Shown one piece after another: positions 11,236 through 22,902 of a stretch of 64,000 nt of DNA. The stretch spans positions 54,522,313-54,586,312 of the forward strand of contig OY992537.1 in NCBI GenBank assembly GCA_963921195.1, read 5' to 3'. Position 1 is the first letter of the stretch; every line of letters starts with the position of its first letter. The notes beneath the pieces are model-generated. The model was not told where the DNA came from. It saw only the letters and a list, made by a program, of their open reading frames with translations, and made no database searches. The translations under genes were made by a program, and so were the position numbers. Source of the DNA: Pegoplata infirma (taxonomy: Eukaryota > Arthropoda > Insecta > Diptera > Anthomyiidae).

Positions 11236-12030
11236 ACAAGTAAGAAAATTATAGTCGGTCAAGACCGACCATATAATACCCTACACCAGAGTTTCCCGGA
11301 AAATGGTTACCAAGTTCAAACATGGACTTATTAGATCTATATTTTGTCAAATCTTTAATAAGTGTAAAAATCACTTACTAATCAAATTTGAGTGGAATAG
11401 GCTTCTTTTTGTTGACAATAAATCGCTTCAACTGAATATCGGATAAAATTTCCACATGGGACCCAAGCCCAAAAATAGTCCGATGATAATCATATTTGAT
11501 AAGGTTTTTAAAGTACGCGTTTAACATACACAAACAGAATTTTAATTAAATATTTTTTATTTTCATGAAATTTGAGAGATTTATGTGAAAATCGGGAAGG
11601 TGGTTTGTATGGGGGCTACAAGAAAAACTGGTCCGATTTCTTTAAAATTCGGAATTGTGATTTGGGTGGATGAAACATAATAGCCTTCGAAAAGATACCT
11701 ATCAAAATGCGGCTATTAGAGTCATTTGAGCCTAAACTAAAGAGGACCTTTGTATGAGGGCTAGGTCTAAATATGAACCGATTTTTTCCAATTTCAATTT
11801 CAATCAAAATCCTTGGGCCAAAAGAAACTAAAGTTTTAAATTTCAAGTCAATTGATTAAGAATTGCGACCTGTATCGTGTTTACACAGTTTACATGGACA
11901 GACGGACAGACAGACGGACGGACGGACATCGCTAAATCGACTCAAAAAGTAGACCAATATTTCGGGTAGTTACAAACATCAGCACAAACTCATTATACCA
12001 TGTACCACAGTGTGGTGTAGGGTATTAATA
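11236..12030 (-). mobile_element. Helentron (DINE-1-like), TCGGTC hairpin lineage
   Basis: Read on the minus strand it begins with a TACCCTACACCACACTGTGG start block, then GTTTGTAACTACCCGAAATA, a short GTCC/GTCTGTCC microsatellite (11895-11930), and ends at low coordinate with a hairpin TCGGTC-AAGAC-GACCGA (about 11252-11270) and CTTACTTG. This order (TATACCC-like start, GTCY microsatellite, hairpin near the 3' end) is the known layout of INE-1/DINE-1 Helentrons in flies. It carries no Rep/helicase gene. A second copy of this lineage is at 27.3 kb. Confidence 0.8.
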
Positions 12031-12587
12031 TATACAAAATATATAAAGGGGAGGTTTTTTTCCACGTTCAAGAAATTAAAAAAAAAAAAAAAAAAAAATT
12101 TCTTTCCCTTGACCCTTTAAAAGAGCTTGAGACAACCATTTAAAATAAATTTGGGCCAGATCCTATTATTTTAACCTCTGGCACCCTTCGGTTAAAGTGT
12201 TGTTTTTTGGAAGATTTTCACCAAAATCTCTAATCGATGGGCTCCATGGCACACCCCTCTTCAAACATGTTTAGGTTTTATAAAAATGGTGACAAAACGG
12301 TTTAATTGCATTTCATTCCTCTTTATTTAGAAATTTAAAAATCGTTAACACGAAAATCCAAGCGGATCCTGTTATCGAGTTATTGCTAAATAATTACACT
12401 GTTCGACCACAACATGTTCTAACATGTTCCGTTTATGAGTTATTCGCGTTCGAGTTATTCGCGAAAAAAATTTTTTAAACGCGAATATCTTCAAAACGGA
12501 ATATGCTAGAAAAATTCGGATTGCCGCTGTTGAATCAGGAGGTCCAGTTTATATAAAAGGTCCAGTTAATAAAAATGCTAAACTATT
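12031..12587. other. Unassigned DNA with repeat fragments
   Basis: This contains a poly(A) stretch at about 12080-12100, a segment (about 12230-12330) that recurs inverted at about 44890-44985 (ATTTCATTCCTCTTTATTTAG), and AATTACACTGTTCGACCACA at about 12390, which resembles the ACACTGTGC/ACACTGCGC ends of the foldbacks at 58.5 and 32.4 kb. No gene seen. Confidence 0.4.
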
Positions 12588-12596
12588 GCTTTTTTA

Positions 12597-13321
12597 GGCT
12601 GTAGGCAAAATCGCCCAAAAAAGAAAATGAAATTTCGCCCAAAAATTTTTCATATAAATTTTGGCCATATTTCATATGAAAATTTACCTAAGATTTTTGG
12701 GCAAATTTTCATAGTTTTTGGGCAAAATTTCTAAATAAAAAATTGGGTGATTTTTCATTACGAAAAATTGCCCAAAAATAAAATATGAAAAATTGCCCAT
12801 TTTTAGTTTGGTTTGAATTTTTGTCAAAATCGCGTGATTTTTTGTTAAAATTTGTTGTTAAAAATTTTCGACTGCGGCGCTTTCATCGCATCTCCATTAC
12901 ATTTTTTTTTTTCATTATTTATGTTACTCACTTAATATTTTTTACATCAATTAACACTTATAGCTTTTTCAGACTATATTATCAAGAAGACGAGGTGTTA
13001 AAAATATTAATAAGATACGTAACAAACAGTCTTGTCTTAAAATTTGATATTTTTCTTAAAAGTTTTTCTGCATAGCCGGCCTTCGGCCTGGCTTAGAGAT
13101 TACAAACTCCATGCCTTAAACCCACTCTCTTCGCAAAATAAAACTTTTTTGGGTATTTTGGGTTTGGGGAAACGTGTTTTCGGAAAATTGTTTTTTTTTT
13201 AATTTTTGGGTTATTTTTCATTTCTTTTTTGGGCGAAATTTCTTATATTTCTTTTTGGGTAATTTTTCATATTTTTTGGGCAATTTTTTATAAAACTTTT
13301 TGGGCGATTTTGCCTACAGCC
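12597..13321. mobile_element. MULE-like terminal-inverted-repeat element, 725 bp, with 9-bp TSD
   Basis: The ends are GGCTGTAGGCAAAATCGCCC at 12597-12616 and its reverse complement at 13302-13321. A perfect 9-bp duplication GCTTTTTTA flanks it (12588-12596 and 13322-13330). A 9-bp duplication fits Mutator-like elements better than hAT (8 bp). Both arms are filled with variants of ATTGCCCAAAAA/TTTTTGGGCAATTTTTCAT, so the element is largely a foldback. The open frame at 12785-13075 is low-complexity and shows no transposase motif. Confidence 0.82.
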
Positions 13322-13330
13322 GCTTTTTTA

Positions 13331-15406
13331 CATTGTTTGTTAATATGACAACTTTTTAATTGAAAACGAGCTAACAATGTAAAAATTTTTATTTATGTTA
13401 TTAAGGATTTAACATTTTAATGAAGATTGAATACTATTAAAGCTCTGCTTTAGATACTAGGTGTCATGAGTGGTCATTCCTAGTAACGTTTGAAAAATTG
13501 TCTGCATTGTTGTTGGCTCAAGAAGATGAACGGAAACGAAGGGAAAAATAACAATGATAATACTAGTGTATTAACACTTGGGGGACCGAATTGACACAAA
13601 TTAGATCAAAAAAAATCTTAAATCACTTTGTTATTCAGTTTGAAATTAAGATGATTGATCAGACATTCTATCGGCGACCGATCGTCTGTCCGTCTGTAGA
13701 GGAAAGACGCGATTATACTTATATTCATGTTTGGCATTAATATATAAAATCACATGATTTTTCCTCCTGGTCCAATTTTACCCATTTCCGAACTTAACCG
13801 GAAATGAGCAAAATTGGGCCAGGGGGAAAAAGTTCCCCTTCTTGAAAAACTAAGCCAAATTTAGAAATACGTCATATTTTAGAGGGTTTTTTGAACTTTT
13901 GTTATAAGAATAAAACATTTTTATGTCAGAAAAATTTTAAAGTCCTGCACGTGGGCCCATGGGATAAGAATATATAATATCTCTTTGGCGTGCCCCCCTT
14001 TTTTGGGCTTAGATATTATATATTAATAAAAACGATTTTAAAATCGCATTACTTTAGGTCAAAAATCGTAATAAATGAATTGTAAGCTTTTATAGCGTAG
14101 GGGAAGGGGTCCCCAATGTTCCCCGCAAAAATATTCACAGAAGGTTACTCCCCTAAAAGGGTTAAGAAAGCCACTTGTTGTACAATGGTGTTTGCTGAAT
14201 AGAAGTAATACTGTATTTAAAAATCATCATGAGAAATGTCTGTTATACTTATGGGGGATATTCGTTGCTAGTCTGGTGTTCAAGCTTAATGTCAGTGTCA
14301 TATCTTAACGTTTATACGAGGAAAAAAATACTCGTAACTACGTTTAGCAACAACTTACATACACATAGATATTGAAAAGAAGAAATTCCGCAAAGGAACA
14401 ACACTAATAAAAATTTTAATTTTTTTAAAAAGAAAGAAGTACTTTTTAAAAATTGTGTACTTTGGTACTTTTTCCTGGTACTTTTTCTTCAATACCCTGA
14501 AATTTATTATCCTGCAGAGAAAAAAAAAATCATTATAAAAACGATGTATCGTTGAGAATTGCAAATGGGGTTAAAAATTGTACTTTGGTACTTTTTCTAT
14601 GTCCTGAAATAATGGATGTAAAAACATAGTTTTTGGAATCCATAACAAATAATAAAACATTCTGAAAAAAGCCTTTTAATATTTTCTAATACTAAAATGA
14701 TAAAAAAATTGTTCTATTGTACTTTTTTGATTTCCTAGCAAATTTTCCGTTCCAAATAATCGGTTCAAAAACGCATCATATTACCCTGCAATCGATTTAA
14801 CTTAACATTTCAGAATCGATATTTTTTTTAAATCAGGAAAAATTCCAATGAACTAAAGACTTTTTATGCCTTAGAATCCGAAACTTTTTCTATGTATTGA
14901 AAATTTCTCCAGAAAAAAAGTCTCAGAATAAGACTTTTTTTGCTATACGAAAAATCTGTTTGAATCGCAGACTTTTTTTTACGAAAACATAAAATTTTCT
15001 TTAAAAAAATTAAAAGCAGTATAAAACGGGACCCTGGTGAGGTCGGAGCTTTGGGCACGTGACCCTAATAGTTAAAACGGTACTGGTAATTACGCAAATT
15101 TCTTGATAATTGTTACTTTGACATTATCGTATTGATTCGTAAGGAAATGTGACCTCGAGCTAGAATCAATTATATATAGTTTTCTATAGAAAATATTCGG
15201 ATATCGATTAATCTATGTGTTTCTCTGATTTTTATGCCAAACTTTACAAATTGTAACCATATTTCAATGAAAATTTATTTAACAAGTATTTTCGTAAGTC
15301 AATCAGTTTTGTTTATTTAGTATTTTTAGATGGTTTTTAGAACCAAAAAAAAATAACTGTAGTTGTTACCATGGTTTTGTATGTTATTTAATTTTCGTGT
15401 ATTATA
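13331..15406. other. AT-rich DNA with an internal Helentron fragment
   Basis: At about 13660-13900 are an ATTGATCAGACATTCTA and CGTCTGTCCGTCTG stretch and a TCCTCCTGGTCCAATTTTACCC segment that match the middle of the Helentrons at 25.1, 57.1 and 60.4 kb, so this is a Helentron relic without ends. About 14410-14600 repeats GTACTTTGGTACTTTTTC several times. The rest shows no recognisable gene or element end. Confidence 0.5.
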
Positions 15407-15668
15407 TATCGTTGGCTTAGTCGGCAAACCTGTCAAGTCCATTTTTACTTTTTGATTTTAGGAGGGACAAAAAAATTTCTAACTGTTTTTTAGGTTGACT
15501 TTTTTTAAGTTTATAAACGCAGTTTTTTTCTTTAGATCACCATACTTAAATTTACATTTATTAATTTTTTTTCAAATGATGTATTTTGAGTTACACAATA
15601 CATACAACATTAAAATCTCAATGTTTATAAAAATGGACTTGACAGATTTGCCGACTAAGCCAACGATA
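15407..15668. mobile_element. Short palindromic MITE, CGTTGGCTTAGTCGGC ends
   Basis: Left end ATCGTTGGCTTAGTCGGCAA and right end TTGCCGACTAAGCCAACGAT are inverted and extend through CTGTCAAGTCCATTTTTA, giving arms of about 40 bp. Total length about 262 bp, with no coding capacity. It sits in ATATAT on the left and ATATTT on the right, so a TA-type duplication is possible but cannot be separated from the TA-rich target. Confidence 0.8.
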
Positions 15669-15782
15669 TTTGTAAGGAGTAACTAAAATATAATACATAT
15701 GTCGGGAAAATCCTATTTGTAAATAACATTTATTTTCATTATAATAATCAAAATATTGTATATGATTTTTGATGATATATTA

Positions 15783-16417
15783 CACCGTCCCACAAAAAAT
15801 AAAAAAGTCGTTAAACACGAACTGGGTAATATACGTTTTAAAGTAGAGACTACATGTATTAAAACTGCATTAACAGTTTTTCATTTCGTGATCCTGTTTC
15901 CTTTTAAAAGGGCTTCAAAGTTTTAAAGGATTAAATTTTATAAAATATTTTTTTAATATTTGTACTTGTCCTAGGATGCCACTAGTGATAGCAAATGAAA
16001 GAGGAGTAACTCCTCTAATTTTCCTATTTTATTATTGTTATAAATCAGGAAAAAGAAAAGTTACGTCCTTTAAAAAATGTATCCTTCAATATCATTCAAA
16101 ATTTTCAACGAAATATTTTGATTAAGTTTTGAAATGATTTTATTTACACCCATTTATCCTGATATACCAAAATAGAAAAATGGAAAACTTATGGGATATC
16201 CTCCTCTTTCATTTGCCGTCACCAGTGTCATCCTAGGACAAGTACAAATATATATTCAAAAATATTTTACAAAATGTGTCCTATAAAACTTTGAAGTCCT
16301 TTTAAAAGGAAACAGGATCACGAAATGAAAAACTGTAAATGCATTTTTACTCCATTTAATCTCTTCTTTCGGACGTATATCATCCGTTTCATGTTTAATA
16401 TTGGCTGTCGGACGGTG
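15783..16417. mobile_element. Foldback element 'FB-A', 635 bp, with TTA duplication
   Basis: The element starts CACCGTCC and ends GGACGGTG, with TTA directly repeated on both sides (15780-15782, 16418-16420). The arms are inverted for about 250 bp: CATTTCGTGATCCTGTTTCC, AAACTTTGAAGT, TTGTCCTAGGATG and GGAGTAACTCCTCT on the left recur as reverse complements on the right. There is no ORF. A TTA target duplication is what PIF/Harbinger elements make, but the termini are not diagnostic. Interrupted copies of the same family lie at 40.65-47.35 kb and 52.37-52.83 kb; the latter is also followed by TTA. Confidence 0.85.
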
Positions 16418-16420
16418 TTA

Positions 16421-17309
16421 TCTGTGTATGTTCAATAGGGTGGCACGAATAATAACTTTTCTTAGAAATTTTATGATTTGCGTGAAAATTATGCTTCCTT
16501 TTAGTATTTTTTTATTTTTAGCACCTGTGCCGCTTTGTGGGTTAAAGTGTGGGCCTGAAAAAAATCATATTAACCAAAAACTTTTTTTCAATGTTTTTTA
16601 TTATTTAACTTGAATCGGTTATTAATATCAAAAAAAATTTAATATTATTGGATATGGCTTTCAGCTTTAAAATTGACTACGGCCGGTGGGGTCTTACTCT
16701 AATGAAATTTTAAATCTACTTTTTATTTTGATCCCTCTTGGTGGAACTCCGAGGCCAATTTTACCCACTTACCCCTACATTTGCTCCGATAAGAAACCAT
16801 TTGCCACACAATTGCCTCGGTGTCGCTTCTAGAGGGATGTAGTATAAGACCGATCCACACTAATTTTAACCATTAACATTTCTTCTAAACAAATCTACTC
16901 CTTATTAAAACTCCCTATGGAAGATCCCATTCAAAATGTAATTTTTTAAAATAAAATTTTTATTAAATTTAACTCGTCCAAAGATGAACCTAAAGGATTA
17001 AATATATGACCGACCCCCAATATTTTTTCAACCGCAACATTTTCTTAAAACATTTTCTACCCTCTATCTTCAACCCTTAAGGCGGTCACACAATTTGTTT
17101 TATTTTTAATAAACTTGTTTTAATCCTCTCCTACCGCTCCAATGCACAGTGGAACGTGTAGAGTAAGCACACGGTCATTTTTTATTTGTTTTATTTTTTT
17201 AATAATTAAGTCTTTTTATATGACTCCGAATTCGACAAAAACAAAAAAATTAAAAAAAAAATTAAAAATAGCGATTTTTTCTTCTTGCAATTTTGCAACA
17301 TTCGCGTTC
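16421..17309. repeat. Relic of the foldback arm subrepeats, otherwise unassigned
   Basis: From about 16730 to 17160 there are degraded copies of the subrepeat that fills the arms of the foldbacks at 33-36 kb and 50-55 kb: TATGACCGACCCCCAATATT, TTTTTTCAACC-CAACATTTTCTT, CTACCCTCTATCTTCAACCC and TCCTACCGCTCCAATG. No inverted partner is near, so it is a single broken arm. 16421-16729 and 17165-17309 show nothing I can name. Confidence 0.65.
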
Positions 17310-17317
17310 ATTTAAAG

Positions 17318-17654
17318 CAATGGTTCCCAACCTTTGATTCTCGCCCCACTGGGGGGCAATTTGAAGGTTCCAGGGGGGCAACGAGCAAATTTTCAAGATT
17401 TTTTTTAGTCAAATTAACTACAAAAACTATTTTTATTGCAAAATTAACTACAAAAATCTTGTTAGTTTCTTAACATTTTTACTAAAAACTTAATTTAAAT
17501 GCTTGTTTTACAAAAACTTTGCTAAACAAGTAGTAATTTTTCATTAGAAACAAAAATTAGAAAAACTAACAAATTTTTCCTTAGTGTAGGGGGGACAAGA
17601 CAATTTTTTTAACTTAAAAGTGGGGCGTGGCGTTAAAAAGGTTGGGAACCATTG
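17318..17654. mobile_element. Non-autonomous hAT MITE, 337 bp, with 8-bp TSD
   Basis: Ends CAATGGTTCCCAACCTTTG (17318-17336) and GGTTGGGAACCATTG (17640-17654) are inverted. A perfect 8-bp duplication ATTTAAAG flanks it (17310-17317 and 17655-17662). The CARNGGTTCCCAACC terminus is typical of hAT elements in animals. Subterminal GGGGGGCAA repeats lie near the left end and GTGGGGCG near the right. Confidence 0.93.
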
Positions 17655-17862
17655 ATTTAAAGCATACCTTCATAATTTTCTTTTAGTACTGCTTCGAAAC
17701 CAAAGCTAAACTAAAAACAACCTTAATTTCAATACAAATATGTAATAAAAATTCTACACTCAAAAAAAAAAAATTAGGTTAGGAAAAATCAAATTGCCCA
17801 AGCTCTTTTAAAAAAGTATGAACAGGAAACTAAGGTAGTTTACGTTCTTTTTAATTCCTATA

Positions 17863-18470
17863 CACCAATACCCCGGTTTGCGTCGCTTCGGTTTGCGTCG
17901 TTTCGAAGTTGCGTCGTTTTCAAATTTCTGTGATTTCGAAGTTGCGTCGTTTTGGTTTTAGTTTGCGTCGCATGGCTCCGAAGTTGCGTCGATAGTGCTT
18001 CGATTTGCGTCGTTGATATAAAAATGTGTGTACAAAGGTAAAACAAAAAAAGGGGATTTCCCGTTTATATTTCAGTTTGCGTAGCATGACTTCGAAGTTG
18101 CGTCGTTAGTGCTTCGATTTGCGTCGTTAATATGAAATGTTTATACAAAGCTTGCTTTTATACTTGCTTTTATAAGTACTATGAATTTTTTATTTTTTTC
18201 TTAATATTTGTATGTTTATGTTGTGTTTTTTTACGTTTTTCTCATGAATTGTTATATTTTTATTTTAATTAAAACTGTTTTCAAAAAAAACATACAAAAA
18301 AATTGCATTTTTTATTGAAAAATCTAATTTTTTGCTAAAATTATGAATCTCGGAACCAATTAAATGAAAATCAATACAAATGTATGGAAAATCGTACTTC
18401 GGTTTGCGTCGTTTCGGTTTGCGTCGCGTTTTTCCGGTCCCAATTAACGACGCAAACCGGGGTATTGGTG
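17863..18470. mobile_element. Terminal-inverted-repeat element rich in TTGCGTCG repeats, TA duplication
   Basis: Ends CACCAATACCCCGGTTTGCG (from 17863) and CGCAAACCGGGGTATTGGTG (to 18470) are inverted, flanked by TA on both sides, as for Tc1/mariner-type insertion. The interior carries more than ten copies of the octamer TTGCGTCG or GTTGCGTCG, often as CGGTTTGCGTCGTTTCGAAG, first as a cluster at 17875-18020, again at 18070-18130, and at 18400-18430. The element is strikingly CpG-rich within AT-rich flanks and has no transposase frame. Confidence 0.85.
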
Positions 18471-18472
18471 TA

Positions 18473-19599
18473 TTAGTTTTATACCATTTTCTTTAACTCC
18501 GCCGAAATATTTAACGGTTAAAATTTCGGAGTAATTTTTCTCAGTGTATTATTACTCGAATTTGTAAAAAGTCTTAGTCAGATTATTAAGACAGATCATA
18601 TTTATAATTTATATAAAGCTGTATAACCGTTCATATCCATTTTTTGAGGTATATCGCGTTTTGTGGATTTTGATTTTCACGCATTTTTTTTGCAAACCTA
18701 GCATGCAAAGTTTTAAAATAAGTCCCTGTTATCATACTAGCAAAAAAAGTAAAATAAATTACACATCTTCTATGAAAAATTTTATAAAAACTGAAAAAAT
18801 CCAAAAATAAAAAGTTTGGATCCCAATATCTCGTAAACCATTACAAATTTTTAAATTTTAAGAGCACCCTTGAATTCAGCGACCCTAAATCAATAAGGGA
18901 CACAAATTTCAACGAGTTTGGATGATTATTTCTACCCTTTGACCGGGACTTTTGATTTTCGATCCACTGTGCAATGGTGCATTTTAAAAGTATAAAATGT
19001 AACACCCACCATCATTGAATATTCCCTCTAAATATTTTTTCCGAAAATACCTACCCCATTTTTCCACTCCCTGAGTAGGCTCCCATACAAACTTCCATGC
19101 CCCAAAAACGTTTTCCCACTGCTCTTACGCTAACTTGATTGCCGCTAGACGAGTTAATTGCTTGACCGTCCTAAAATATTTTTTCAATACCTTTTGAGTA
19201 GGTTTCTTCTAGCTCGAGGTCGTTATTTTCCTTTACTAATTTTTTTTTTCAAGAAAATTATTTTTCTGTTTTAAATTTCAATACACTTAAAATAATACAT
19301 TAGTAGATTTACTAATTTTTTTTAGAGCAAAATAGTCAAAAGCTCTCTGAGTAATATTTTTGAAGTTATCGAGTTTTGTAATTCTCAAAACCCCGGTGGT
19401 CCCCTAAAATTACGTATCTCAAAAACTAAGCAAGGTAGAGCGAAACAGACACAAATTTTGGATCAAAAACTGTGACGATTTTTAAGAAACCCAACTAGGT
19501 CTAGGCCCATCGGGGTCTGGATCTATCGGGTCCGAACCCAATGGGGTCCTCAAATGTGTATGAACTAAGTTGAAATAAACAAAATTTCAGTTAACTAAT
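18473..19599. other. Unassigned DNA with one foldback-subrepeat relic
   Basis: At about 18995-19160 a broken subrepeat is visible (AAAATACCTACCCCATTTTT, CACTCCCTGAGTAGGCTCCC). At about 19200-19270 GTTTCTTCTAGCTCGAGGTC and the following AT run match the arm of the foldback at 47.4 and 52.3 kb. At 19490-19560 a GC-richer patch reads GGCCCATCGGGGTCTGGATC. No gene seen. Confidence 0.45.
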
Positions 19600-20245
19600 T
19601 TTTCGCAAAACATTTTTGCTACTTTACCAAAAAAATTGTGGGTTCAAAATCAGCAAATTTTCTTGTAGGTTTACAAGTTTTTTTGCTAACATTACAGTTT
19701 CTTTTTTTTGAGTGTAGCAACATTTTCTCAATCTTCAACCCTTAAGGTGCCCCAATCTTCAACCCTTAAGGTGGTCACCATACCTTTATTAATTTATTTT
19801 TTGTTTATGAATTTGACAAAAATTCCTAGTAATTTTACAAGATTTTTACCAATAATTTTGTAATTTTACAAGGTTTTTACCAATAAAATTTTAAATTTAC
19901 AAATTTTTTGACACGATAAACAAGGAGGTTTCGTAACATTACTATATTTTTTGCTACCTCCTATTTTACGAGAATTCCTAGTAATATTACAAGCTTTTTA
20001 CCAAAAATTTTGTAATTTTACAAGCTTTTTACCAATTAAATTGTAAATTTACAGTTTTTTTTTGCACAATAAAAATTACAAGGAATTCTCGTGAATTTAC
20101 TAGATTTTTTTGTCAAATTATCTTAGAAATTTGTAAACTTACAAAAAAAATTTAAATTTCGATCAAAATTTGTCTGTTAAAAAGAAGAAAAACTGTCAAA
20201 TATTGGTAAAATAGGATTCGTAATCTTTTCCTAGTAATTTGACAA
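19600..20245. mobile_element. Copy 1 of repeat family 'E' (ACCTTGTAAATTT-type)
   Basis: The sequence is built of TTACAAGNNTTTTTACCAATAA and GAATTCCTAGTAATTTTACAA variants in both orientations, ending with CAAATATTGGTAAAATAGGA. The same block order occurs at 40164-40643 and 61245-61566, where terminal inverted repeats can be seen. The left end is obscured here by a broken foldback subrepeat around 19690-19790. Confidence 0.6.
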
Positions 20246-20247
20246 AT

Positions 20248-20945
20248 TTTTTAACATGATAATGCTTTTAGGCTGGTGTCTAATTTTAAAAAAGTTGCAG
20301 GACGCCATCTCAGTTTGACTATATAAGTAAGCTAACAATAAACAAAAAAGAAAATAGGAATTACTGTTTTAATTTTCTTCAAACCAAAAATTTTAGTAAC
20401 ATGGGTTTGTAACTTGGATAATAATTCAATTCGTGGTGAATAAAGAAAATACTCACCAGCTGGTGAATAAAACGTAACATAATTATTTTTCATCAAAAAA
20501 ATTTTTTTTTTCATCAATATTTTTTTTTCATCAATATTTTTTTTTTTTTATCAATATTTTTTTTCATCAATATTTTTTTCGTCATATTTAGTTTTCATCA
20601 ATATTTTTTTCGTCATATTTAGTTTTCATATATATTTTTTTTCTCAATATTTTTTTTTATCAAGATTTTTTTCATCAATATTTTTTTTTCAATTTTTTTT
20701 TTTAATATATATTCGCAAATATTTTTTTCATCAATATTGTTTTTTTGTAGATTTTTTTTTTATAAAATATTTTTTTAATTAATAATCTTTTTAATTAAAA
20801 ATTTTTTATCATCAAAACCAATATAGCGTTATTTTTTCTATAAAAATTTTGCTTTGGAAAGAACATCTATTTATACAGCAAAACATTATCATGATTCAAT
20901 GGTTTGTACGAAGTACAAACTTCGCAAAAATTTTTTGTGTGTAAG
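20248..20945. repeat. Copy 1 of interspersed repeat 'F'
   Basis: 20248-20510 closely matches 22903-23130: ACATGATAANGCTTTTAGGC, GGCTGGTGTCTAATTT, GTTGCAGG, TTTTAGTAACATGGGTTTGT and CACCAGCTGGTGAATAA are shared in order. In this copy the middle (20500-20820) is a long run of TTTTTTTCATCAATA units, which has expanded compared with the other copy. Both end in GTACAAACTTCG and TTTTTTGTGT. No terminal inverted repeat was found, and the family type is unknown. Confidence 0.7.
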
Positions 20946-21588
20946 ACCGACCCTCATTACTTCCATTCCAATTTTGTTAGTTGCACTGTGTTATAAAATA
21001 TAAAAAAATAAAAGGCATATTGAAGATATTTTTTGAGGACATGATTAAATTCGTCATCACTTGTTTCTTTAGTTTTGATGACATGGTACATCATATTGAA
21101 GAAAAGATTCATCAATATGATGCAATTTGTCATTAAAATTGATGACAGCAAGTAATGCAACCGTCTCATCAATACAATGAAGCATTTTTCTTTGAGTAAA
21201 GACTTTTTTTTTAATTTTCAAAAAATCCGAAAAAAATGTCACTCTAATGTAATATACTAGTAGTACAATATTTATAGTAAGTATTCGATTATTCCAATTG
21301 TGTTTGCCTTTATAATTATAGCCTTGTTTTTACGCACGTATTAACAATATTTGCTAATTGCGTATAGATGTTTTAATTAACTATTCACACAACTCTAATA
21401 TAAAATGTACAATTAAATAATATTGTACAAAAACAAAATAACGAAAATGTAATAATCATACAAAATTTAATTTGTATTGAATTAAATTTGTTAAATATTT
21501 AATTGTTTTTTTTTTTTTTGGTTTTAATTCATAAAATATAAATGTTTTTCATGTTTTTTGGCGGCAATTTTTATTAATTTTCATCGTA
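20946..21588. other. AT-rich unassigned DNA
   Basis: Nothing recognisable apart from repeated GATGACA/CATCAATATGATG pieces around 21030-21180 and a T run at about 21510. The short open frames have no domain or splice support. Confidence 0.45.
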
Positions 21589-22505
21589 GCCTCTACGTAC
21601 TGGTAGATGATACATATAAGTTTGTCGTAATGTTTGTAACTTATAGCAATATCGGGCTCCATAAAGTGTAATTGTTATTGATCAGTGATAAATTTTAAGA
21701 CATTCTAGCGATTTCCATCTGTCTGTCTGTTGGAATAAAGGCCACGACCAAAATATCACACAGATATAACTGTTGCTTAACATATATACTTGTTGTTACT
21801 CCTAGAAATTTGGTATTGCATTTGAGCAATATCGGTTGAGCGGTTCAATAGATATGAACCAAGGACAAATCGAAAATTCAGGAACATTCCACATAACCTA
21901 AAAATACAAAATGCTTTAATTCGGGTGTTGGTTAACATATGTAAACAGAACTTTACACAGAATAGTATTTAAATAACACACAAAATTATGAAAATGAGTT
22001 TCAATCACTAAAATGATTATTTCAATTAATGTTTTAATTGATTTTGCACCTATCACGAAAGTAATAATATCAATTACTTAAATTTGTAAAAGTTTAACGA
22101 GAAAAAAATTGCATTTACTCCCAATTCACGGAAATTTTCAAAATCAATAAAAAATGTGTGTTATATCAATTAAAAAAATTATTAAAAACTAAAATGGACT
22201 TATATTTAAAATATTTAATTAAATATTTAATTAAAAGTTTTTTCCCCATTTTTTTCTGTGAAGTACAAACATATTTTTTTTCACAAAAAAATTTTTCGGA
22301 AATTTTTTCACAAAATTTCTTTTTTTTTCGCGGAACTTTTTTTCTCAAAATTGTTTTTTTACCTATTTTTTTTTCCCAATTTTTTATAAATGTTTTTTCA
22401 ACAATTTTTTTTTAAATAAAGTTATTTGGAATAATCCTTTTTTAATATTGTGTAGTGTAGTACACATTCGGCAAGACCGAATTTCACACTCTCACTTGTT
22501 TTTTT
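21589..22505 (+). mobile_element. Helentron (DINE-1-like), TTCGGC hairpin lineage
   Basis: The A block is degraded but readable: ACATATAAGTTTGTCGTAAT, CGGGCTCCATAAAGTGT, ATTGATCAGTGATAAATTTT, AAGACATTCTAGCGAT, then a short CTGTCTGTCTG microsatellite (21718-21730). The middle carries GAGCAATATCGGTTGAGCGG. The 3' end has the hairpin ATTCGGC-AAG-ACCGAAT (about 22467-22482) followed by TCACACTCTCACTTGTTTT. A T- and A-rich insert with many TTTTTTTC stretches lies at about 22230-22420. Non-autonomous. Confidence 0.8.
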
Positions 22506-22902
22506 TTATTTTGTATTATTGTAATGTAATTGAGCTATAATATATTCTTACCTTCTAGTTAATTTCGAATAAAATATAAACATCTCCTTGATCAAATAGT
22601 TAATAATTGACCCTGTTTATAAACGCACTTTTTTTAGCGGTACGTGACTTGTTTATCTAAAATGGGAATATAAAATTATATTGTGTTAATAAATTTTTAA
22701 ACAATACAAGTTAGTAAATAAAACAAATTAATTAAATTTTTTTTTTAAATTTTTATATACTGAAAAAAATTTAAGTTGGCAATTAATTCTGATCTTTGAA
22801 GAATTAATTCACTTTTTCATTTAGTTCATAATAAGTTTAAGTCGGAACTTAAACTTTTCAAAAAAGAAATCCAAAGACATTTTCCTATACTTCCAATATT
22901 TT
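22506..22902. other. AT-rich DNA, nothing recognised
   Basis: No ORF, inverted repeat or known element end found between the Helentron and the second F repeat. Confidence 0.5.

Noticed and set aside
12785..13075. 96-codon frame in the 9-bp-TSD element as a transposase
   Set aside because: Phe/Ile-rich, without catalytic spacing or zinc-binding motifs; derived from the TTTTTGGGC-type repeats and AT-rich core.
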